The position numbers and the translations under genes are program-made. The notes below the pieces were generated by a model that saw nothing but the letters and a program-made list of their open reading frames with translations, did no database searches and was not told where the DNA came from. Of a stretch of 64,000 nt of DNA, positions 55,023 to 64,000 are shown piece by piece. This DNA comes from Komarekiella delphini-convector SJRDD-AB1 (GTDB lineage Bacteria; Cyanobacteriota; Cyanobacteriia; Cyanobacteriales; Nostocaceae). Numbering within the stretch: position 1 is the first letter of the stretch; every line of letters starts with the position of its first letter. The DNA is taken from NCBI RefSeq assembly GCF_014831675.1, contig NZ_VJXY01000007.1:1-64000 (forward strand), written 5' to 3'.

Positions 55023-58000
55023 ATGAAAACAGTATTACCAGACCACCAACAATCCTTAGTGCAATTGGTAAGCCAAGCAACAGGAATTAACACTTTTGGG
55101 GTGAAAGTCCGGTTGCGGGGAAATGACCTGCACATTCTTTGTGAAGGTACAGAGTGTCCGCAACGTTGGCGCACTTTGTCTGATTTGCTGCGAGTATTAC
55201 AGCAAACAGACTTGGATACTCTCACAAGCAGCGAACAACCCTCAATATACCAAGTATTTGTCTACGGTCGAAAAAAAGAGCAACAGCGCCCCCAATGGTG
55301 TCATCGGGTTTACTTGAATCAAATAGAACGGCATCTGGAGCAGGTGCAACAAGCTCTGTTAGAAGACTCGGAAAAATCAAGACAACCCGGTGGGGCGCTG
55401 ATTGTCTCTAACGAAAGTTTGGCACGCCAGGGACATCCAGATGCTATTGCTCGTTATCTTAGCGAAACTTTGAGTACCTTGGGGGTGGCAGTACAGGTAA
55501 AGATTCGGAAGTCTCAACCAAGACAGAATTCTCAGCCTGATGAAAATCGCTTATGGATATTTTGTCAGTCGAGCTACAGCCCCGATGCATCATTGCTAGC
55601 GGAACCAGTAGCCCAGAAGTTGCGTCATCTGAAGCTTTCCGGCTACCAGGATGCTGTGATTGTTTCCCAAGTCAGCGGTGAGAGTGCGCCAGATTGGCTA
55701 TTGCGAATTGATCTAACGCCACCAGAGATGATGCTCAAGGAATGGGCGCGTTGGGGAGATGTGCAAGCGATCGCTCTGCTATTAACTGAGTTATTTGCCG
55801 AGTCCAAAGTTGCTATCCAAGCTTCTCTCAAAGAATCAACTCTACATATCTTTTGCACCCCAGCTTTTGACCCTTTAGAAACCGCCCCAGCGCCAGATAA
55901 AGCAAAGTGTTTGGAGGCGATTTTACCACTGATAGAAGCGATCGCTCCCCAAGGCATTCTCGCCGCCACCATCTACGGACAAAAAACAGGCGACAAGCAA
56001 CCCGCTTGGATTGATTGGGTTTCTTTACCCGCTACTGAACATCCTGCTCTTGCTGTGTCAGCGCTGGAACTGGCAACTAGTGGCGATGAACCTGCGATCG
56101 TTTTTTTACTGGAGCGCTTACTAAATCCTGACCTAGAGTGGCGTTTATTGACAGGTGGTATTCGAGTACTCCTGCTAAATAAAGGTGATTTATTGCACAT
56201 TATGTGTGATGCGCCCGTTTGTCCAGCACGCAAAAAAGTCGCAAACAAAGTTGCTCAGTTTGTACGCCAGTTAAAACTTACTAACATTATGGGAGTGCGT
56301 GTTTACGGACGCCGTGCTGGCAATAAGGAACCTTTTTGGCACTACGGTGTTGATTTTGATCATCGCCAACGTTTAGTACCAGAAGCTACCCCAGAATTTG
56401 CTGCTACTTCTCAATACGTTAGCGACCTCATCACCTCTGAGACAGACGAGCCAGTTTTACGTCCCGACTTAACAACAGAGGAAGTTCAAAGTTTTGTTAC
56501 GGGAGTGGCGCGGGATTGGGTGACAACAGCAAGTGCAACAGCGAAAAAATGGCTGTTGGCAACCCAGCTATTTACGGAAAGTAATCAATCAGAGAATCTT
56601 AACTCTGATAGTCAAGGACTTAAGGTCGCTTTAGTCTGGGGGACGTTGGGATTATTGCTTACTCTCCAAACCGATTGGGTGTTGGGTCAAATCATCGCAC
56701 GTACCATGCAAACACCAACTGCTACCAGTGTCTCGTCTGCATCATCTTCTAAGCAAAAAGCATCGTTGACGGCTGGGAAAAATCAGAGTGAGAGTGAGAG
56801 AACAGCATTTTTAGCCAACACTTCTAAGACAAAATCCCCGCCAAATAATAGTTCTGTATTTAATGCTTCTGAGTTTACTGAAAGTGATGATACACAAGAA
56901 AGGAATTTAGCAGCTGCACCACTCAAAGAAAAGGCAACCGCAACTGCTATCTTGTTAGCAGCGCGATCGCAAATGCCAAGTTTCAATGTTAGACAGTTAG
57001 ATGAGCAACTAGTACTGTACAAGCAACGTCTGGCTAAAACTGGTAATCCTCCAGATGTGTTGATTATTGGCTCCTCCCGCGCCCTCAGAGGAGTAGATCC
57101 AGCAGCGCTTTCTAAAGCTTTGGCAACTCAGGGTTATCCAAATCTTGACGTGTTTAACTTTGGTATTAATGGTGCTACGGCACAAGTTGTAGACTTTGTG
57201 ATCCGTGAAGTTTTGGAACCATCAGAACTACCCAAACTCATTGTTTGGGCGGATGGTGCGCGTGCTTTTAATAGTGGTCGCGAAGATATGACCTTTAAGT
57301 CAATTGCTGCATCAAATGGCTACAAACAGGCATTGCAGAAAAAACTAGCAACTCCAAATAGCGATCAGGCTCTCAAAAATCCTACTGAGGAGCAAAAGAC
57401 AAAAGCGGAAAAACAAGAGATTAGCATCTATCAAGCTGTAGACGGATGGTTAAATCAGGGTCTAGCTGTTTTCTCGGCTAGCTATCAAAACCGCGACCAG
57501 ATTAAAAGTCTATTGCAAAAACAATTTACCTCATTGCCATTAGTTAGCGATCGCCCTCAAACAATCGCATCACAAACACAGTCAAAAACTGATAATTCCG
57601 AAGAGTATACTTCTCAGCAAGCAGTTGACTTTGATGGTTTTCTACCTCTGTCTATTCGCTTCAATCCTACTAGATACTATCAAAAACATTCGAGAGTTCC
57701 AGGGAATTACGACAACGACTATAAATCTTTCCAAATAGGAGGTGAACAAGATGCCGCATTCAAAGCCGTGCTTCAGTTTACCCAATCTAAAAAAATTTCC
57801 TTAGTGTTTGTCAACACGCCTCTTACCGCAGACTATCTAGACCCAGTACGCAAAAAATATGAGCAAGAATTTCAGCAATTTATGTTGAGTCTAGCTACTA
57901 GCCCCAACTTTATCTATCGTGATTTAAGCCAACAGTGGACAAAAACAAATGACTACTTTTCTGACCCTAGCCACCTCAATCGCTTTGGGGCATACGAAGT

Positions 58001-58049
58001 CTCGAAAAAGCTAGCTCATGACCCGATGATTCCTTGGCCAACTAAGTGA
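55023..58049 (+). CDS. DUF1574-type protein: four repeated modules plus SGNH-like domain
   Basis: The 1008-residue protein starts with four related modules, each about 110-120 residues and each having a strand like DLHILCEG, LWIFCQSS, LHIFCTPA or LLHIMCDA, then a helix and a strand before a W/F-aromatic tail (YGRKKEQQRPQW, YGQKTGDKQPAW, YGRRAGNKEPFW). A hydrophobic segment (VALVWGTLGLLLTL) lies near 540. The C-terminal part from about 660 has LIIGSSRALRGVDP and, near the end, SDPSHLNRFGA, the Ser block and Asp-His of an SGNH/AlgX-like acyltransferase or esterase. The MBOAT gene follows, so the pair probably O-acetylates an extracellular polysaccharide. Confidence 0.85.
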   Translation: MKTVLPDHQQSLVQLVSQATGINTFGVKVRLRGNDLHILCEGTECPQRWRTLSDLLRVLQQTDLDTLTSSEQPSIYQVFVYGRKKEQQRPQWCHRVYLNQIERHLEQVQQALLEDSEKSRQPGGALIVSNESLARQGHPDAIARYLSETLSTLGVAVQVKIRKSQPRQNSQPDENRLWIFCQSSYSPDASLLAEPVAQKLRHLKLSGYQDAVIVSQVSGESAPDWLLRIDLTPPEMMLKEWARWGDVQAIALLLTELFAESKVAIQASLKESTLHIFCTPAFDPLETAPAPDKAKCLEAILPLIEAIAPQGILAATIYGQKTGDKQPAWIDWVSLPATEHPALAVSALELATSGDEPAIVFLLERLLNPDLEWRLLTGGIRVLLLNKGDLLHIMCDAPVCPARKKVANKVAQFVRQLKLTNIMGVRVYGRRAGNKEPFWHYGVDFDHRQRLVPEATPEFAATSQYVSDLITSETDEPVLRPDLTTEEVQSFVTGVARDWVTTASATAKKWLLATQLFTESNQSENLNSDSQGLKVALVWGTLGLLLTLQTDWVLGQIIARTMQTPTATSVSSASSSKQKASLTAGKNQSESERTAFLANTSKTKSPPNNSSVFNASEFTESDDTQERNLAAAPLKEKATATAILLAARSQMPSFNVRQLDEQLVLYKQRLAKTGNPPDVLIIGSSRALRGVDPAALSKALATQGYPNLDVFNFGINGATAQVVDFVIREVLEPSELPKLIVWADGARAFNSGREDMTFKSIAASNGYKQALQKKLATPNSDQALKNPTEEQKTKAEKQEISIYQAVDGWLNQGLAVFSASYQNRDQIKSLLQKQFTSLPLVSDRPQTIASQTQSKTDNSEEYTSQQAVDFDGFLPLSIRFNPTRYYQKHSRVPGNYDNDYKSFQIGGEQDAAFKAVLQFTQSKKISLVFVNTPLTADYLDPVRKKYEQEFQQFMLSLATSPNFIYRDLSQQWTKTNDYFSDPSHLNRFGAYEVSKKLAHDPMIPWPTK

Positions 58050-58169
58050 GAAGAGGAGCAGGGGAAGCAGAGGAGCAAGGGGGACAAGGAGGAGAAGAAA
58101 TACTGTCTCTTATCTCCTGCCTCCTGACTTTTAACTCTTGACCAATGACCAATGACAAATAACTAACAG

Positions 58170-59666
58170 ATGAACTTTATATCAATTTTTTATGCACTAT
58201 TTTTGCTAAGTGTACTAGGAATTTACTGGTCTTTAGCAAAACAAAAATTACGTTTGTGGACGCTGCTAATTGCTAGCCTTGTTTTTTACGCATCTTTGCA
58301 TGTACAGTACATACCATTACTATTAGCACTTACTTTTATCAATTTTCGTCTGGGGCTAGAGATTGGAAAAAACACCTCACCAGGACAACATTCTCTTGAC
58401 TATAAAATTTCTAATGAAGAGTGGCAATTTTCTCAAGGTGACTGGAATCTTCGCCGACTAAAGCTGTTGTGGGTAGGTGTGATTTTAAATGTTTTATTGT
58501 TATTAGGCTTCAAGTATCTACCACTTTTATTCAAGTTTGTTTTTCAAATAGAAATCAACTCACCAGATCGTTATTTTAAGTTTATGCCTCTGGGGATTTC
58601 ATTTTTCACTTTTGAGTGCATAGCCTATTTGGTAGATGTCTATCGTGGTGCGCCCGCTACTGATCAGTTTCTCAAATTTGCAACATATAAATTATTCTTT
58701 GCCAAACTGATCTCAGGCCCAATTACTCGCTATCACAACTTAGCGACTCAATTCAATACCCTAAATTTACCTACTACTGATAAAGTCGCAGAGGCACTGT
58801 GGTTGATTGCTAGGGGTGCTGTCAAAAAAGGTATTTTGGCAGACCAACTGGGAATTTTTGTAGATTTATGTTTTGGTAACTTGCAACGGGCGGGTAGTAC
58901 CGATCTTTGGTTGGCTACATTTGCTTATGGGTTGCAGTTGTATTTGGATTTCAATGGTTACGTAGACATCGCCCGTGGCAGTGCTTTACTCTTCGGGTTA
59001 GTTCTGCCTGAAAATTTTGACTTTCCTTACTTCAGCACCAATATTGCGGAATTTTGGCGGCGCTGGCACATGACTCTGGGAGATTGGTTGCGTAACTATC
59101 TCTACTTTCCTTTAGGTGGTTCCCGACGGGGTTTAGCTCGCACTTGCTGGAATTTATTGATTGTGATGCTAATTGCAGGTATCTGGCACGGTTCTGCTAT
59201 GGGTTATGTTGTTTGGGGCGCAATCCACGGGTTAGCTTTAGTGGTTCATCGACTTACAGATACTATGAGCGATCGCTTTGAGAATTTGGAACAATTCTGG
59301 CAAAATCCTCTAGGTATATTTGTAGCTTGGTTATTGACCCAACTGATGGTTTTCACCTCCTGGATTTGGTTTCGTCTACCCAATGTCCAAGACTCCTCTT
59401 TAGTAATCCGGCATCTTTGGGGTTATCCTGCTGATGAACAGTTTGCTCAAAAGGTCTACGTAGAAGTCCTGAATATGAGCCAATATCAACTCACTTGGGT
59501 ACTGTTAGCCATAGCTGGTTTCATGGGTGTAGTTTATGTCTTTAACCGCAAATTGAAATTAGAGTTTCACTGGCCTATAAAGCTTGTTTTTGTGCCTCTA
59601 TGCCTCTACGCCGTTTGGTTACTAGCTCCTGAAGGCAGTTTACCGTACATATACTTTGACTTCTAA
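58170..59666 (+). CDS. MBOAT-family O-acyltransferase (AlgI-like)
   Basis: The 498-residue protein has about ten membrane segments and the MBOAT core: LGISFFTFECIAYLVDVYRG, ISGPITRYHNL, EFWRRWHMTLGDWLRNYLYF, PLGGSRRG, and GIWHGSAMGYVVWGAIHG with the catalytic His. Members move acyl groups across the membrane to polysaccharides. It lies 120 bp after the SGNH-like gene, the usual pairing of transporter-like acyltransferase and periplasmic partner. A purine-rich low-complexity run lies between them (58047-58095). Confidence 0.92.
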   Translation: MNFISIFYALFLLSVLGIYWSLAKQKLRLWTLLIASLVFYASLHVQYIPLLLALTFINFRLGLEIGKNTSPGQHSLDYKISNEEWQFSQGDWNLRRLKLLWVGVILNVLLLLGFKYLPLLFKFVFQIEINSPDRYFKFMPLGISFFTFECIAYLVDVYRGAPATDQFLKFATYKLFFAKLISGPITRYHNLATQFNTLNLPTTDKVAEALWLIARGAVKKGILADQLGIFVDLCFGNLQRAGSTDLWLATFAYGLQLYLDFNGYVDIARGSALLFGLVLPENFDFPYFSTNIAEFWRRWHMTLGDWLRNYLYFPLGGSRRGLARTCWNLLIVMLIAGIWHGSAMGYVVWGAIHGLALVVHRLTDTMSDRFENLEQFWQNPLGIFVAWLLTQLMVFTSWIWFRLPNVQDSSLVIRHLWGYPADEQFAQKVYVEVLNMSQYQLTWVLLAIAGFMGVVYVFNRKLKLEFHWPIKLVFVPLCLYAVWLLAPEGSLPYIYFDF

Positions 59667-60024
59667 ATACAACCTGTGTATGTCAGCAGAGTGGATAATA
59701 CTGACTCTGCTAAATTTTCTTTAATAAATAAATATTTTCTATTAAAGAGTTTAAAGACTATTTATTAAGAAATGTAAAGGTTGCTAACAAAGCGATCGCC
59801 TTGTTGAAAGCAGATTTTTTGAATGTTAAAAGGGCTTTGAGCGCCTCAATTAACTTTAATTAGTGGTAGATAAACTTTACAGTTACGTGAGCTTAACTCA
59901 AGAACTTTGTTACAGAATATTAAGCTATATATCGAATCAAAGTAAATTCATGTAGACTCAAATACAACAGGCAAACATTCATCTGCCTGATTCATTTTTA
60001 ACAACCAATAGCACTCATAAAACA
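59667..60024 (+). promoter_or_regulatory. Upstream region of psbA
   Basis: This 358-bp AT-rich region must hold the light-regulated psbA promoter and leader. I could not define -35/-10 boxes with confidence. A CAGGCA/TGCCTG hairpin at 59968-59989 lies 35 bp before the ATG and may shape the leader. Confidence 0.5.
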
Positions 60025-61107
60025 ATGACTACAACCTTACAACAGCGCTCTAGCGCTAACGTATGGGCGCGTTTTTGCGAGTGGATTACCAGCACCGAAA
60101 ACCGTATATACATCGGTTGGTTCGGCGTTTTGATGATTCCTACTCTCTTAGCCGCTACCACCTGCTTCATCATCGCTTTCATCGCTGCTCCTCCTGTGGA
60201 CATTGATGGTATCCGTGAGCCAGTTGCAGGATCTTTGATTTACGGAAACAACATCATCTCTGGTGCAGTTGTTCCTTCTTCTAACGCGATCGGCTTGCAT
60301 TTCTACCCAATTTGGGAAGCTGCTTCTTTAGATGAGTGGCTATACAATGGTGGCCCTTACCAATTAGTAGTATTCCACTTCTTAATCGGTTGTGCTTGCT
60401 ACTTGGGTCGTCAGTGGGAATTGTCCTACCGCTTGGGTATGCGTCCTTGGATCTGCGTAGCTTACAGCGCGCCTTTGGCTTCTGCTGCCGCAGTATTGTT
60501 GATCTACCCCATCGGTCAAGGTTCATTCTCTGATGGTATGCCCCTGGGTATCTCTGGAACCTTCAACTTCATGATTGTGTTCCAAGCAGAACATAACATC
60601 TTGATGCACCCCTTCCACATGTTAGGTGTGGCTGGTGTGTTCGGCGGTTCTTTGTTCTCCGCAATGCACGGTTCACTAGTAACCTCCTCCTTGGTGCGTG
60701 AAACCACTGAAACCGAATCTCTAAACTACGGTTACAAATTCGGTCAAGAAGAAGAAACCTACAACATCGTTGCAGCCCACGGCTACTTCGGTCGTCTAAT
60801 CTTCCAATACGCTTCTTTCAACAACAGCCGTTCACTGCACTTCTTCTTAGCTGCATGGCCTGTTGTCGGCATCTGGTTCACAGCTTTGGGTGTGAGCACA
60901 ATGGCGTTCAACCTGAACGGTTTCAACTTCAACCAATCCGTGATTGACTCTCAAGGTCGCGTCATCTCAACTTGGGCAGACGTAATCAACCGCGCTAACC
61001 TGGGTATGGAAGTAATGCACGAGCGTAACGCTCACAACTTCCCTCTAGACTTGGCTGCTGGCGAAGTTGCTCCTGTTGCTTTAACCGCTCCTGCTATCAA
61101 CGGTTAG
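60025..61107 (+). CDS. psbA: Photosystem II D1 protein (Gln130 form)
   Basis: The 360-residue protein is a complete D1. Key residues are in place: Tyr161, Asp170, His190, His198, His215, Ser264, His272, His332, Glu333, His337, Asp342 and the processing site after Ala344, leaving a 16-residue tail. Residue 130 is Gln ([10 protein letters not shown]), which is the form usually made in moderate or low light; the high-light form has Glu. D1 with D2 binds the photochemical core and the manganese cluster. Other psbA copies should lie elsewhere in the genome. Two hairpins follow the stop. Confidence 0.98.
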   Translation: MTTTLQQRSSANVWARFCEWITSTENRIYIGWFGVLMIPTLLAATTCFIIAFIAAPPVDIDGIREPVAGSLIYGNNIISGAVVPSSNAIGLHFYPIWEAASLDEWLYNGGPYQLVVFHFLIGCACYLGRQWELSYRLGMRPWICVAYSAPLASAAAVLLIYPIGQGSFSDGMPLGISGTFNFMIVFQAEHNILMHPFHMLGVAGVFGGSLFSAMHGSLVTSSLVRETTETESLNYGYKFGQEEETYNIVAAHGYFGRLIFQYASFNNSRSLHFFLAAWPVVGIWFTALGVSTMAFNLNGFNFNQSVIDSQGRVISTWADVINRANLGMEVMHERNAHNFPLDLAAGEVAPVALTAPAING

Positions 61108-61120
61108 TACTTAATACTGT

Positions 61121-61145
61121 AGAGATGTTGCATTGCAGCATCTCT
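61121..61145. repeat. Hairpin repeat family A, copy 3
   Basis: AGAGATGTTGCA and TGCAGCATCTCT are arms of an imperfect palindrome related to those at 4191 and 28961. It lies 14 bp after the psbA stop and may protect or end the transcript with the next hairpin. Confidence 0.75.
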
Positions 61146-61154
61146 ATTAAATCA

Positions 61155-61187
61155 AAAGAGTCCTTCAAAAACGGAGGACTCTTTTTT
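61155..61187 (+). terminator. Rho-independent terminator after psbA
   Basis: AAAGAGTCCT/AGGACTCTTT is a 10-bp stem with a 10-base loop followed by further T, about 47 bp after the psbA stop. Confidence 0.9.
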
Positions 61188-61315
61188 GTTGTCAATCGAA
61201 ATAATAAACAAAAAAGTCAAATAAATGGGTAAATGATGATCATGTTGTTTGTTGCTTTGTAGTGAGAAAATGCTATTGATAGACTACAAGCGCTGGGCGA
61301 TACTTTCTCAACATC

Positions 61316-62404
61316 ATGGGCAACACTTTTGGACATCTATTTCGCATTACTACTTTTGGCGAGTCTCACGGCGGCGGTGTGGGGGTTGTGATTGATGGTT
61401 GTCCTCCACAACTAGAGATTTCGGCTGAAGAAATTCAAGTAGAACTAGATAGAAGACGTCCAGGACAAAGTAAAATCACAACTCCTCGCAAGGAAGCGGA
61501 CACCTGTGAGATCCTCTCTGGGGTATTTGAAGGAAAAACTCTAGGAACGCCCATAGCAATTATGGTGCGAAACAAAGACACTCGTCCTCAAGACTACGAC
61601 GAGATGGCACAGAAGTATCGCCCTTCTCATGCAGACGCGACTTATGATGCAAAATATGGCATTCGCAATTGGCAGGGTGGCGGTAGATCGTCAGCGCGTG
61701 AGACAATAGGACGAGTAGCAGCAGGTGCGATCGCTAAAAAAATTCTCCGTCAAGTTGCAAATGTCGAAATTATCGGTTACGTCAAGCGCATCAAAGATTT
61801 AGAAGGCGTAGTTGATCCAAATACCGTCACCTTAGAACAAGTTGAAAGCAACATCGTCCGCTGTCCCGATGCTGAATGTGGCGATCGCATGATTGAATTA
61901 ATTGAGCAAATTGGTAGACAAGGTGATTCTATCGGCGGTGTAGTGGAATGCGTGGCGCGGAATGTACCGAAAGCTTTAGGTGAACCAGTATTTGATAAAT
62001 TGGAAGCGGATATTGCCAAGGGTGTGATGTCTCTTCCTGCTAGCAAAGGCTTTGAAATTGGTTCAGGTTTTGCGGGAACGCTGTTAACCGGAATAGAGCA
62101 TAACGACGAATTTTATATTGATGAGCAAGGTGAAATTCGCACCGTCACAAACCGTTCTGGGGGAATTCAGGGAGGAATTTCCAACGGGGAAAATATAATT
62201 TTACGAGTTGCATTTAAGCCGACAGCAACAATTAGAAAAGAGCAGAAGACTGTAACTCGTGAAGGCGAAGAAACGCTATTAGCTGCGAAGGGAAGACATG
62301 ATCCTTGTGTATTACCGCGTGCAGTCCCAATGGTTGAAGCGATGGTAGCTCTGGTGTTGTGCGACCATTTGTTGCGGCATCATGGACAATGTGAGGTATT
62401 GTAG
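61316..62404 (+). CDS. aroC: Chorismate synthase
   Basis: The 362-residue protein has all AroC signatures: [79 protein letters not shown] and [18 protein letters not shown]. It makes chorismate, precursor of aromatic amino acids and quinones, using reduced FMN. The length is normal. A hairpin with a T run follows at 62484. Confidence 0.97.
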   Translation: MGNTFGHLFRITTFGESHGGGVGVVIDGCPPQLEISAEEIQVELDRRRPGQSKITTPRKEADTCEILSGVFEGKTLGTPIAIMVRNKDTRPQDYDEMAQKYRPSHADATYDAKYGIRNWQGGGRSSARETIGRVAAGAIAKKILRQVANVEIIGYVKRIKDLEGVVDPNTVTLEQVESNIVRCPDAECGDRMIELIEQIGRQGDSIGGVVECVARNVPKALGEPVFDKLEADIAKGVMSLPASKGFEIGSGFAGTLLTGIEHNDEFYIDEQGEIRTVTNRSGGIQGGISNGENIILRVAFKPTATIRKEQKTVTREGEETLLAAKGRHDPCVLPRAVPMVEAMVALVLCDHLLRHHGQCEVL

Positions 62405-62483
62405 ATATTTCCTAGGGCAGTTTATGTGCGTTACTTTTTGAGAAGTAGCTTTCACTTTACCCAGGTCTACATACTTATCTGAT

Positions 62484-62512
62484 AGGGTAGGTTGTATTAT
62501 CTGCCCTTTTTT
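62484..62512 (+). terminator. Likely terminator after aroC
   Basis: AGGGTAG and CTGCCCT form a 7-bp stem with one G-T pair, followed by a run of T, about 80 bp after the aroC stop. Confidence 0.65.
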
Positions 62513-62524
62513 GCTGTATTTACG

Positions 62525-63394
62525 ATGCCAGAAGATAATTCTTTTATAAATTGTGAATTGCCTTACTCTCAAGAAATTTCTGCTTTAGCTGAAACCATTG
62601 CTACTGAGTTTAGAACATTACCACAAGTAACCGCTGTTGCTTTAGCAGGTTCTCAAACGACTGAGGTTTCAGATGATTCATCAGACTGAGATTTTTATGT
62701 ATATGTAACAGAAGAAATTCCAATAGAAATTCGTACCAATATTGCCAAAAAATTTGCCTCTTGTCTGGAAATCAATAATCAATTCTGGGAACCTGGTGAC
62801 GAATGGATAGATCCAAATTCTGGATTTGCTATTGATATTATGTACCGTACTCCTGCTTGGATCGAAGCGCAACTAAATTCTATACTTGTGAAACATCAAG
62901 CGAATGTTGGCTATTCAACGTGCTTTTGGTGGAATGTTCTAAACTCAAAGTTATTGTATGACAAAGACGGTTGGTTTAAGCAGTTGCTCATAAGAGCTAG
63001 AAAGCCTTATCCTGAAGCATTAAAACAAGCTATCGTTGCTAAAAACTACCCAATCTTACGAAATAATATTTCTGCTTATACTCAGCAATTAGAATCTGCT
63101 GCCAGAAGACATGATTTAGTCAGTATAAATCACCGAATTGCTGCTTTAATAGCAAGTTATTTTGATATTGTTTTTGCTATTAACTATCTGCCTCATCCTG
63201 GTGAAAAGCGATTAGTAGAATTCGCCAAAAAATTTTGTGATAAATTGCCAAGAGATATGGAAAAGCAAATTAATAATTTAATTTTAGCTATTTCATCCAC
63301 TGTCAATGCTCAAGAAATATCTAAAAAAACTAATATGTTAATTGAGAGTTTAGATGAATTATTAATAAAAGAAAGAATATTTATTAAAGATTGA
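62525..63394 (+). pseudogene. Nucleotidyltransferase (DUF4037-like) gene with an in-frame TGA
   Basis: A frame of about 290 codons runs from the ATG at 62525 to 63394 with a single TGA at 62687-62689. The residues around it, LAGSQTTEVSDDSSD then stop then DFYVYVTEEIP, are the GS...DxxSDxD nucleotidyltransferase motif. The stop falls where a Trp or similar residue would sit, so one TGG-to-TGA change is enough. The rest (WFKQLLIRARKPYPEAL, LPHPGEKRLVEF) is intact and matches the C-terminal helical domain of DUF4037-type proteins. It is recent, or TGA is read through; most likely a recent pseudogene. Confidence 0.85.
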
Positions 63395-63500
63395 ATATAA
63401 TTTTAATTCTTGTATGTCAGGCATCTTTTTGTCTTTTTTTACTAATCCAAAGAATGAGTAATCTACATAATAAATTGAAGATGAATAAAGGTTGTATCTA

Positions 63501-63755
63501 ATGGATTTCATAACGTTTTTGGGATTTATTGCCGCTACAGTAACGACTTTATCATTCTTACCCCAAATGATTAAAACTTGGCAAAGTAAATCAGCAAAAG
63601 ATGTATCTTTTGGTACATTAGTTAGTTTTAATATTGGTGTTTTTTTATGGTTAATATATGGAATTTTTTTACAAGCGTGGCCGATTATTCTTGCTAATGG
63701 GGTGACATTGTTTTTTAACCTTATAATTCTATGGCTTAAAATTAGATATAGATAA
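63501..63755 (+). CDS. SemiSWEET / PQ-loop membrane transporter
   Basis: The 84-residue protein has three membrane segments and the PQ motif in TTLSFLPQMIKTWQSKSAKD, with SFGTLVSFNIGVFLWLIYGI following, typical of SemiSWEET half-transporters that work as dimers to carry sugars. A TTG at 63492 is in frame; the ATG at 63501 gives the standard MDFITF start. Confidence 0.9.
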   Translation: MDFITFLGFIAATVTTLSFLPQMIKTWQSKSAKDVSFGTLVSFNIGVFLWLIYGIFLQAWPIILANGVTLFFNLIILWLKIRYR

Positions 63756-64000
63756 ACTTACCTCTGAACACCCATCAGGCTAGAAGCTTAGGCTATAAAA
63801 ACAATGCCCTGTGGACTTAATTAAACTTGCATCCGCAGGTTTTGTTCCTGTAGCCGCAACTTATAGTCGCCAGGGAGTATGAAAAGAGACTTTATAAATT
63901 TATTCCCTCTAATAAAAGTTGTGACATCATCTATATTTGCTTCTGAACGCCTATTATTTACCCCCACAACCCCTAATAACGACGCTATCCCGCTGATTTT
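63756..64000. other. Terminal spacer without a supported gene
   Basis: A plus-strand frame opens at an ATG at 63879 and stays open to the window edge (about 40 codons), but AGGGAG lies too close to that ATG for a normal ribosome-binding site, and the translated sequence has no family character. It may be non-coding. Confidence 0.4.

Noticed and set aside
63879..64000. Open frame to the right edge of the window
   Set aside because: Too short, poorly placed ribosome-binding site, no recognisable sequence.
1..64000. tRNA and rRNA genes
   Set aside because: No T-arm-like GTTCRA motif with matching acceptor arms and no rRNA sequence was noticed; a tRNAscan-type search would settle it.

Overview
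The window is chromosomal DNA from a filamentous, Nostoc/Anabaena-like cyanobacterium. The signs are photosystem genes (psbN, psbH, psbA), an NDH-1 subunit (ndhM), very frequent HIP1 octamers (GCGATCGC), heptameric tandem repeats, many short dispersed palindromic repeats in the spacers, and several cyanobacteria-specific protein families. Genes lie on both strands in short units with long AT-rich spacers. I saw no rRNA, tRNA, CRISPR array, complete transposase or prophage.

Layout. 1-8 kb: end of a GH38 alpha-mannosidase gene, psbN opposed to psbH, tatA-pth, rpsU (S21), rsmI, a PfkB-type sugar kinase, a CysQ-like phosphatase, and an RRM RNA-binding protein gene followed by a second rpsU. 8-17.6 kb: a secreted protein, a membrane chemoreceptor-like protein with three cyanobacteriochrome-type GAF domains, a Ser/Thr kinase fused to an FGE-sulfatase domain, a conserved unknown, a lipoprotein and a methyltransferase. 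17.8-24.4 kb: a GT39-like glycosyltransferase, then a MarR regulator with an EmrA/EmrB-like efflux pair, split by a decayed MFS gene that a MITE has cut. 24.5-31.8 kb: an accessory stretch with two Uma2-family proteins, an HsdR-N-like protein, a toxin-antitoxin pair with a broken toxin, a TPR protein, acs, and two adjacent unknown genes with non-ATG starts.

32-43 kb: a response regulator, a small conserved protein, ndhM, a 1.4-kb gene-free stretch, and then the most interesting block: a zinc-ribbon PP2C phosphatase, a CHAT protease fused to an FHA domain, an acidic unknown, and a convergent FHA-PrsW membrane protease. 43-54.8 kb: a PfpI-family protein, rsmG, an ECF-type ATPase, a TPR protein, a DUF3531-like protein, a NUDIX hydrolase followed by a second MITE, an FkbM methyltransferase, small unknowns and ppc. 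55-64 kb: a four-module DUF1574/SGNH-like protein next to an MBOAT acyltransferase, psbA (D1 with Gln130), aroC, a nucleotidyltransferase gene broken by one in-frame TGA, and a SemiSWEET-like transporter.

Best candidates for something undescribed: (i) the PP2C / CHAT-FHA / unknown / FHA-PrsW neighbourhood, which looks like phosphothreonine-gated proteolysis; (ii) the triple DXCF-GAF receptor with a degenerate MCP tip; (iii) a MITE family with TTA/TAA target duplications, one copy of which can be removed on paper to restore the broken frame exactly; (iv) three copies of a 13-bp motif around marR and the efflux gene; (v) a hairpin hiding the ribosome-binding site of the RRM gene. All family assignments were made by reading motifs; no database search was run.
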